This document shows positions 46,387 to 52,335 of a stretch of DNA of 52,335 nucleotides, one piece after another. Source of the DNA: Flavobacteriales bacterium (GTDB taxonomy: Bacteria; Bacteroidota; Bacteroidia; Flavobacteriales; UBA7430); the NCBI GenBank assembly GCA_002692065.1, contig NZJX01000011.1, forward strand, positions 179,555 through 231,889, in the 5' to 3' direction. The stretch's first letter is position 1, and each line of letters opens with the position of its first letter. Both the position numbers and the translations under genes were made by a program. Below the pieces are notes generated by a model. That model saw only the letters and a program-made list of their open reading frames with translations. It made no database searches and was not told the origin of the DNA.

Positions 46387-47561
46387 TGAAATTGAATATA
46401 CAAATAATTATAGGATTTTTTATTTTTTGCAGCCTCTCCTGCGGTTCTATGCGTGAGGTTAGTATTTATGAACCTTCTAGATCTATTTCAGCATTTGATC
46501 AATTTCCCTATAAAACACTCTTTACAAATTCTAGTGAAAATGGATTATGGGGCGTAAAAAATAATAATTGTAAGGAAGTATATTTTGATACTAATAATAG
46601 CTTCATTGGAAAAGACCATCTTCATATAAAGTGGGATGCATCAAAATGTAATTATATTGGAATGGGGCTGAAATGGAGTAATTACAAACCTAAAAATCTG
46701 ATACCTATTATAGAATCGACCGCAATAGAACTTCGTGTTCGTATTGATTCGGGTTCTATTTCAAATACACCTATGTTTTTTATATTATTAGATTACGGAG
46801 GTAATCAATGTAGGGCAAATATTAACTATTTAGATCTTGAAGGAGGAAAAATTGATACACAATGGAGACGTATACGCATTCCTCTTCAGGCATTTAATTA
46901 CGAAAAACGAGGTGTTAATATGAGTAATATAAAAGAGCTTCGTCTTGAATTTCAAAGAAAGGGAGATCTTCATATAGATAATATTTTAATTGTACCTCAT
47001 GATCATAATTATCATAAGACAAAGGGTACATTTAAAAAAGTATTTAAGTCAAATCCTATTAAGCTTGGAGTTGGCAAAGAATATTGGTGGGGGATTAATA
47101 CAAAATATTCATCTAGTCTGCAATTTGGCAACTCCTTTAAAAACGAAAGTATAGTTGTTGATCTTCCCCAATCTAAAGAATCATCTTGGAATATATTTGG
47201 TTTTTCTCCCTATCAATGGTTGCGTATTGATATATCCACTATTTATAGTACATCAGCTCTAAAGTTTAAGTTAAAAGCAACTCAAATTCCAAAGCTTCAA
47301 GCTAATTTTTTTGCTTATACAGGAAAAAAAAGAAGGTTATTTAAAATATTAAATGAAAGTCATTTTATTGATAAAGGGAATGGCATATATGAAGCCTATC
47401 TTCCTTTAAAAGCAATAAAAGGCCATGGAGAATTTAGATGGGATGAACTCAAGGAAATCAGATTTAAAATATTAGAGGGGGGGCAATTTGAATTAGGGGA
47501 CTTTCAACTAATTGAATTTCGTGGAAATCCTAAAAAACCTACACAATGGAAAGGAATATAA
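46386..47561 (+). CDS. lipoprotein with two tandem carbohydrate-binding-like domains
   Basis: 391 residues. Lipobox SLSC (Cys19). Two related beta-sandwich domains are visible: about 35-205, ending in WRRIRIPLQAFNYEK then IKELRLEFQRKGDLHIDNILI, and about 215-380, ending in YEAYLPLKAIKGHG then LKEIRFKILEGGQFELGDFQLI. The parallel endings point to an internal duplication of a CBM11/CIA30-like jelly-roll. The start overlaps the previous stop (TAATG), and the 3' end overlaps the glycosidase by 16 bases. Likely a surface glycan binder working with the barrels and glycosidase. Confidence 0.7.
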   Translation: MKLNIQIIIGFFIFCSLSCGSMREVSIYEPSRSISAFDQFPYKTLFTNSSENGLWGVKNNNCKEVYFDTNNSFIGKDHLHIKWDASKCNYIGMGLKWSNYKPKNLIPIIESTAIELRVRIDSGSISNTPMFFILLDYGGNQCRANINYLDLEGGKIDTQWRRIRIPLQAFNYEKRGVNMSNIKELRLEFQRKGDLHIDNILIVPHDHNYHKTKGTFKKVFKSNPIKLGVGKEYWWGINTKYSSSLQFGNSFKNESIVVDLPQSKESSWNIFGFSPYQWLRIDISTIYSTSALKFKLKATQIPKLQANFFAYTGKKRRLFKILNESHFIDKGNGIYEAYLPLKAIKGHGEFRWDELKEIRFKILEGGQFELGDFQLIEFRGNPKKPTQWKGI

Positions 47562-48823
47562 ATATATTTATTTGCCTAGTATTTGTTATGGCATACTCTC
47601 TCAACACCTATTCACAGGTAAATAAAGTTCAAGTGATTAAGAATGCTTTAGGTAATTTTGAATTACAAAGAAATGGAAAGCCATACTACATTAAAGGTGC
47701 AGGTGCTAAAGCTCATTTTGATCTATTAGCCCAGTCAGGAGCTAACTCAATTAGAGTTTGGAGTACTAATAATAATGAATTATTAGATTCTGCTTATAAT
47801 CACAACTTTACCGTCTCACTAGGTTTATATGTAAGAACTGAAAGAAGCGGTATGGATTATAATGATGAATATGCAGTTAAAGGTCAAATCGAATATCTTA
47901 AAAATGAAGTCTTGAGATACAAGGATCACCCAGCTCTATTGGTCTGGGGTATTGGTAATGAGGTTGATTTGAGATATAGTAATTTTAAAGTTTGGGAAAC
48001 CATTGAGATCATAGCAAAATTCATAAAGGAGGTAGACCCTTATCATCCCACTATGACAGTAATTGCTGGGGTAGATCCGTCTAAGGCATTTTATATAAAA
48101 AAAAATTGCCCAAGTATTGATATATTGGGGCTTAATGTCTATGGTTCAATTGAAAATGCAGGAGCTAATTTAAGAAAGTTTAATTGGGAAAAACCTTACA
48201 TAGTTTCTGAATGGGGAGTAAATGGGCCTTTTGAAGCTCGAAAAACATCTTGGAATGCGAAGATTGAACCACCAAATGGAGTAAAAGCTGACCAGCGAAA
48301 GCGAAGATATCTTGAGATAATTGAAAAAGATAACGAACTTTGCCTTGGGAGTTATTGTTTTCTTTGGGGACAAAAACAAGAATCAACAGCTACTTGGCAT
48401 GGAATGTTTTTAAGTAATGGAAATCCAACAGAGGCAGTTGATGTAATGCAATATTGTTGGACTGGAGAATGGCCAAAATCAAGAGCACCTTCTATTAAAA
48501 ATATATCATTAGAAAATATAGGATGGAGAAAAGATCACGTCCTATCTCCATCTAAACAAGCGACTTTGAGGATAGATTATTTTAAATACAACAACGAACA
48601 AGTAACGCTTGAATACATATTATATCCTGAAGCCTTTAGCAATAAAATTGGTGGTGATATTCAGTTATCGCCAGATCCCATAAATTTTGAAATTATACAG
48701 AAAATTGGTTCGGAGTTAACTTTTATAACTCCAAGTAAAAAAGGAGCTTATCGTATTTTTGCTTATGTAAAAAATAATAAAGGACAATGCTCTGTTGCTA
48801 ACATTCCATTCCTAGTAGAATAG
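47546..48823 (+). CDS. clan GH-A glycoside hydrolase (GH2/GH5-like TIM barrel)
   Basis: 425 residues. A signal peptide (FICLVFVMAYSLNTYSQ) is followed by a TIM-barrel catalytic domain (about 30-315) with YYIKGAGAK and GANSIRVWST early, the acid/base Glu139 in VWGIGNEVD and the nucleophile Glu222 in VSEWG, the paired glutamates of clan GH-A. A C-terminal beta-sandwich (about 320-425) follows. The sequence is closest in feel to the GH2 TIM-barrel module without the N-terminal sandwich domains; I cannot fix the family. It is the last gene of the barrel operon, overlapping the lipoprotein by 16 bases. It is the only candidate endo-acting glycosidase in the locus. Confidence 0.82.
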   Translation: MERNINIFICLVFVMAYSLNTYSQVNKVQVIKNALGNFELQRNGKPYYIKGAGAKAHFDLLAQSGANSIRVWSTNNNELLDSAYNHNFTVSLGLYVRTERSGMDYNDEYAVKGQIEYLKNEVLRYKDHPALLVWGIGNEVDLRYSNFKVWETIEIIAKFIKEVDPYHPTMTVIAGVDPSKAFYIKKNCPSIDILGLNVYGSIENAGANLRKFNWEKPYIVSEWGVNGPFEARKTSWNAKIEPPNGVKADQRKRRYLEIIEKDNELCLGSYCFLWGQKQESTATWHGMFLSNGNPTEAVDVMQYCWTGEWPKSRAPSIKNISLENIGWRKDHVLSPSKQATLRIDYFKYNNEQVTLEYILYPEAFSNKIGGDIQLSPDPINFEIIQKIGSELTFITPSKKGAYRIFAYVKNNKGQCSVANIPFLVE

Positions 48824-48827
48824 TTAG

Positions 48828-50408
48828 TTAGTTGTTAAATAGTTGAATAAGTGTTTTATAACCAGGTCTAAAGAGAAGCACCTCGAAATCTTTTTTAGGT
48901 TTAATTATTTCGTTTGCTTTATAAATATTCCAACCTGATTCATTCCTATTTCGCCAACCTACCGAGGTATATAGATTATTAGATTCAATTATATAACCTA
49001 AATCTTTCATAATAAGTTTTGGTAAGTTGAGTTTTGGTATAGATATGGAACTGGTAAACATGGAATCTAGCATTGCTAATTCGCTCATGTTACCAAAATC
49101 AGACTCTTCCATCCATTTAAATAAATGATATTTTAATGTATTATAAATTTCTTCATATTTGGGATTATGGATTAGGTTGTTTAATTCAAAGAAGTCTTTT
49201 GAAACTTCATAAAGTTCAAAACGATCTTTATGTTTCAAGAACCAATTTGAAAAGTAAGAATTTAGTTCTTGCTTTTTCATAAGAGAATCAAGTACTTGCA
49301 TCGTTTTCATTTGTCGACGGTATATAATCGGTTTATATATGGTAGTTGAGGTATCTCCATTATAAATTAGTTTAAAATTACTATCACGAATACTTCTTCG
49401 CATATCAACCCCACTATCAAACCTGTCTGTAGCTCCATAGACATACTTACGTTGGTCTTTTTTAAAGAAAGAAACACCTTCAAACGGTAATTCTCTTTCA
49501 ATATTTGCTGCGTCAAGTAAAGTTGGAGCAAAATCAACAAAGCTAATCAGTTGAAAATTCTTTCCTCTATTAGTCTCATCAATCCATTTAACTATCATTG
49601 GAACATTAAGACCAGTTTCATAAATTGATCGTTTATATCTGGGGAAGGGGCCACCGTGGTCGCTAAAGAAAAATATAATAGTGTTTTTATACAAGTTGTC
49701 CGCTTTTAGCTGGTTTAAAATTGCACCAATTTTTTCATCCAGTTTTTCTATATTTTTATAGTTAGTTAGTATATCCCTTTTAATTTCATCGTCATCAGGA
49801 AAAATTTTTGGAGTTAGAATATTTTCTAATTCTTTTTTTGAATATGAAGTTTTATTCCTCCAGATATTAGACTCATGCGTTACATTGAAATTAAAGACCG
49901 AAAAAAAAGGTTGACCTTCTTGTTTATTTCTCCAATGTGCTTCTTGACTACTTTCGTCCCAGGCTAACGGAGATGCTTTCATATTATAATCTTCTTTTGA
50001 ATTATTAGTACAATAATAGCCTTTTGCTCTAAGATCTTCTGTGAAGAAACGAATTGGTTTTTTTGGTTTAGCACTATAATATGGTAGAGAGTTATGAGGA
50101 TTAATTGCACTATTTTCTTTCGATTTTTTATAAGCTCGCATATGTTGTGTACCAATTGATGTAGGATACATTCCTGTAATTAGACAACTTCGACTTGGGG
50201 CACAGACAGGAGAAGGTGTGTAACAATTTTGATACACCAATCCATCTTTAGCCAGCTGATTTATGTTTGGAGTATTTGCACTTGAATCACCATACATTGG
50301 AAAAAATAAGGATTGATCTTCACAAACTAGCCATAAAAAATTTGGTGATCCTTGTCCAAAAGAAAAAGTGGATATACTCAAAAATAGATAAAATAGACTC
50401 GTTTTCAA
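48828..50408 (-). CDS. sulfatase, N-sulfoglucosamine-sulfohydrolase-like (family S1)
   Basis: 526 residues from a TTG at 50408, which gives a clean signal peptide (TSLFYLFLSISTFSFGQ); a TTG at 50432 only adds eight residues. A TAAATTTG -7-like box lies at 50437-50430, about 22 bases upstream. Motifs: FLWLVCEDQS, with Glu-Asp at the usual Asp-Asp position, PVCAPSRSCLITGMYPTSIG with formylglycine precursor Cys69, and FFFSDHGGPFPRYKR. The signature fits heparan-N-sulfatase-like S1 enzymes. A C-terminal extension of about 50 residues (SVGWRNRNESGW) is beta-like. It has no lipobox, so it is likely soluble periplasmic. It converges on the glycosidase with 4 bases between stops. Confidence 0.87.
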   Translation of the reverse strand: MKTSLFYLFLSISTFSFGQGSPNFLWLVCEDQSLFFPMYGDSSANTPNINQLAKDGLVYQNCYTPSPVCAPSRSCLITGMYPTSIGTQHMRAYKKSKENSAINPHNSLPYYSAKPKKPIRFFTEDLRAKGYYCTNNSKEDYNMKASPLAWDESSQEAHWRNKQEGQPFFSVFNFNVTHESNIWRNKTSYSKKELENILTPKIFPDDDEIKRDILTNYKNIEKLDEKIGAILNQLKADNLYKNTIIFFFSDHGGPFPRYKRSIYETGLNVPMIVKWIDETNRGKNFQLISFVDFAPTLLDAANIERELPFEGVSFFKKDQRKYVYGATDRFDSGVDMRRSIRDSNFKLIYNGDTSTTIYKPIIYRRQMKTMQVLDSLMKKQELNSYFSNWFLKHKDRFELYEVSKDFFELNNLIHNPKYEEIYNTLKYHLFKWMEESDFGNMSELAMLDSMFTSSISIPKLNLPKLIMKDLGYIIESNNLYTSVGWRNRNESGWNIYKANEIIKPKKDFEVLLFRPGYKTLIQLFNN

Positions 50409-50557
50409 GTTGTGTAGTTTATAAATAGTCAAATTTAATTAAATTAATTATTTTAGTATCTTTAAAAACTTAAGATAATAAATTAGGTCTGAAAGTTATC
50501 TAGTTTATGCTTTTTTATTCAGCCCTAAGAAGTATTTATCTGATTAATAATTTTAAT

Positions 50558-52159
50558 ATGAAGTCTAACAATTTTTTCAGTTTGTTCAACATTATTAGTC
50601 TTTTTCTAATCTCGCTTTGTGCATGCAATTCAACTAAAGAAAAATTTCAAGAAAATAAACCGCTAAATATCATTTATATTATGGCTGATGACCATGCTTA
50701 TCAGGCTATTAGTGCATATGAATCTGAAATTAGTAAACTTGCGCCAACTCCTAATATAGATCGTATCGCAAAGGAAGGAGCTCGAATGGACGCTGTTTAC
50801 TGTACAAATTCTATATGTGGACCCAGTAGGTCCTCCATATTAACAGGTAAATTTTCACATGTCAATGGATTTTATAAAAACGTTGATGGAGGAGATTTCA
50901 ATGGGGAGCAGCTAACATTTCCAAAAGTTTTTCAAAAAAACGGCTATCAAACTGCAGTAATTGGGAAATGGCATTTAGGAACTAAGCCTACTGGGTTTGA
51001 CTATTCTAAAGTTCTAATAAATCAAGGTGGACAGGGAACTTATTTTAATCCCCAATTTTGTATAAATGGAAAAGATACTGTGACAGAAACAAAACTGCAT
51101 TTAACAAAAGTAATAGAAAATGATTGTTTAGATTGGTTATCAAATAGAGATACTACTAAGCCTTTTATGCTGTTGTATCAATTTAAAGCTCCTCACAGAG
51201 ATTGGAGGCCAGACTCAATGTATCATGATTTGTTTAATAATTTTGATTTTCCACTTCCAGAGACCTTTAACGATAATTATGAGGGAAGAATTGCAGCTAG
51301 TGAAAATATGATGGAAATTGGAAGGCACCTTAACAGAAGAGATATGAAGCAAATACCTCCTAAGGGATTGTCAAGAAGAGATTCATTACGTTGGCTTGCC
51401 TATGGAGATAAGGGGCAATATTGGTCACCAAATGATACATTAAAAGGAGATGCTTTAAAATACTGGAAATTTCAAACTTATATAAAAGATTATCTAAGAT
51501 GTGTTGCTGGAGTTGATCGGGCAGTTGGAAGTGTTTTAGATTATTTAGATGAAAATGGATTAAGTGAAAACACGATTGTAGTTTATACCTCTGACCAAGG
51601 GTTTTATCTTGGAGAGCATGGATGGTTTGATAAAAGATGGATGTATGAAGAATCTTTTAAGATGCCTTTCTTGATTAAAAATCCAAGAGTTATTAAAGCT
51701 GGAACCACCTCAGATGCAATGTTAATGAATGTTGATTTCGCTCCCACTCTTCTTGATATGGCCGGTATAGAAATTCCTGGGGAAATGCAGGGAAAAAGCT
51801 TCAAAGAGGTATTTGGTGGTAATCAAAAAAATAAAAGAAAATCAGTCTATTATCATTATTATGAGTATCCTATTTGGCATAAAGTACAACCACATTATGG
51901 GGTAAAAACTAATAGATACAAATTAATGTATTTCTATTATACAATGGATGAGTGGGAATTATATGATTTAAAAACAGACCCAAATGAAATGAATAATATA
52001 TATTCTGACGCGCCTCAAGATTTGATTGATAGCTTGAAAAAAGAACTTGAAGCACTCAGAAAAGAATACAAAGACGATGATTCACTTGAACAAATGAGAA
52101 GGATGACAGATACTGTTATCAAAAGAGTTTATAATGAGCCAAACAAGATTATGAAATAA
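50558..52159 (+). CDS. sulfatase, glucosamine-6-sulfatase-like (family S1), lipoprotein
   Basis: 533 residues from the ATG at 50558, which starts the signal peptide; the upstream ATG at 50507 adds 17 residues and is less likely. Lipobox LCAC (Cys23). Motifs: YIMADDHAYQAIS, SICGPSRSSILTGK with formylglycine precursor Cys87, VIGKWHLG, YQFKAPHRDW, YTSDQGFYLGEHGWFDKR, and VDFAPTLLDMAG. The layout fits the N-acetylglucosamine-6-sulfatase-like S1 group. It is divergent from the sulfatase at 48828-50408 and is followed after 40 bases by another exported-protein gene. Confidence 0.9.
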   Translation: MKSNNFFSLFNIISLFLISLCACNSTKEKFQENKPLNIIYIMADDHAYQAISAYESEISKLAPTPNIDRIAKEGARMDAVYCTNSICGPSRSSILTGKFSHVNGFYKNVDGGDFNGEQLTFPKVFQKNGYQTAVIGKWHLGTKPTGFDYSKVLINQGGQGTYFNPQFCINGKDTVTETKLHLTKVIENDCLDWLSNRDTTKPFMLLYQFKAPHRDWRPDSMYHDLFNNFDFPLPETFNDNYEGRIAASENMMEIGRHLNRRDMKQIPPKGLSRRDSLRWLAYGDKGQYWSPNDTLKGDALKYWKFQTYIKDYLRCVAGVDRAVGSVLDYLDENGLSENTIVVYTSDQGFYLGEHGWFDKRWMYEESFKMPFLIKNPRVIKAGTTSDAMLMNVDFAPTLLDMAGIEIPGEMQGKSFKEVFGGNQKNKRKSVYYHYYEYPIWHKVQPHYGVKTNRYKLMYFYYTMDEWELYDLKTDPNEMNNIYSDAPQDLIDSLKKELEALRKEYKDDDSLEQMRRMTDTVIKRVYNEPNKIMK

Positions 52160-52199
52160 TTTCACAAATTTTAAAAATCAGATATTCAAATATTACATT

Positions 52200-52335
52200 A
52201 TGAAAATTTTTTTATTGCTATTATTTAGTATACCTATTATGAGTTTAATCTCTACTAAATACGATATTGATCCATTTTTTATTAGCACAGCTTTTGTTGA
52301 ATTGAATAATTTAGAAATAAATAACCCTTCTGATA
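52200..52335 (+). CDS. exported protein, 3' partial, unknown
   Basis: An ATG at 52200 opens a frame that runs off the window; 45 residues are visible. The start KIFLLLFSIPIMSLIS looks like a signal peptide, followed by KYDIDPFFISTAFVELNN. It lies 40 bases after the sulfatase stop on the same strand, so it probably belongs to the same glycan locus. Too short to classify. Confidence 0.5.
   Translation, partial: MKIFLLLLFSIPIMSLISTKYDIDPFFISTAFVELNNLEINNPSD

Noticed and set aside
48170-48386. Two overlapping minus-strand frames opposite the GH-A glycosidase
   Set aside because: Shadow frames of a gene with clear catalytic motifs; no start context or family likeness.
1-52335. tRNA, rRNA, CRISPR arrays, insertion sequences, phage or attachment sites
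   Set aside because: No cloverleaf-like sequences, regular direct repeats, transposase or integrase motifs, or terminal inverted repeats were seen on reading; absence by eye is not proof.

Overview
This window looks like a chromosomal segment of a streamlined, very AT-rich marine-type flavobacterium (Bacteroidota). Supporting signs are TonB-dependent receptors with N-terminal carboxypeptidase-regulatory-like domains, a type IX secretion (T9SS) C-terminal sorting domain, many lipoproteins, no obvious Shine-Dalgarno sequences, several TTG starts, TAnnTTTG-type -7 promoter boxes, and the gene order panC / short glycogen-synthase-like protein / DUF4270 / glmS. The marine and streamlined labels are inference from base composition, tight packing and the sulfatases. 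I found no tRNA, rRNA, CRISPR array or insertion sequence.

Layout. 1-5966: end of a PpiD-like periplasmic chaperone whose parvulin domain appears to be missing, then two exported amidohydrolase genes carrying three amidohydrolase modules, of which only one has an intact-looking metal site. 6037-9797: hflX, overlapping a TonB-dependent receptor, followed by a secreted heavy-metal-associated (HMA) protein; this is a probable metal (copper-like) uptake set. 9794-13820 (minus strand): panC-panD-flippase-like membrane protein-rfaE2-radA in a compact operon. 13911-17822: truncated GT5-like protein, DUF4270 lipoprotein and glmS. 17852-28022: ppc, a small secreted protein, typA, a DEAD-box helicase split by a frameshift at a nine-base homopolymer, an unusual stand-alone methyltransferase, ubiE/menG and two small hypothetical genes.

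28064-34696 looks like a phosphate-type nutrient module: a large TonB-dependent receptor, a divergent T9SS-secreted protein interrupted by a single in-frame amber codon, a PiT-like permease and an OmpR/PhoB-type response regulator with no kinase beside it.

34845-52335 is a sulfated-glycan degradation locus: a GH3 glycosidase, two sulfatases and an exported formylglycine-generating enzyme in one run; then a promoter-headed operon of two large outer-membrane beta-barrels, two carbohydrate-binding-like lipoproteins and a clan GH-A glycosidase; then two more sulfatases on opposite strands. All four sulfatases have the Cys-x-Pro-Ser-Arg signature that a formylglycine-generating enzyme activates, so the maturase and its substrates sit together. 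There is no SusC/SusD pair in the window. The barrel-barrel-lipoprotein-lipoprotein-glycosidase operon is the best candidate here for an undescribed glycan-handling system.
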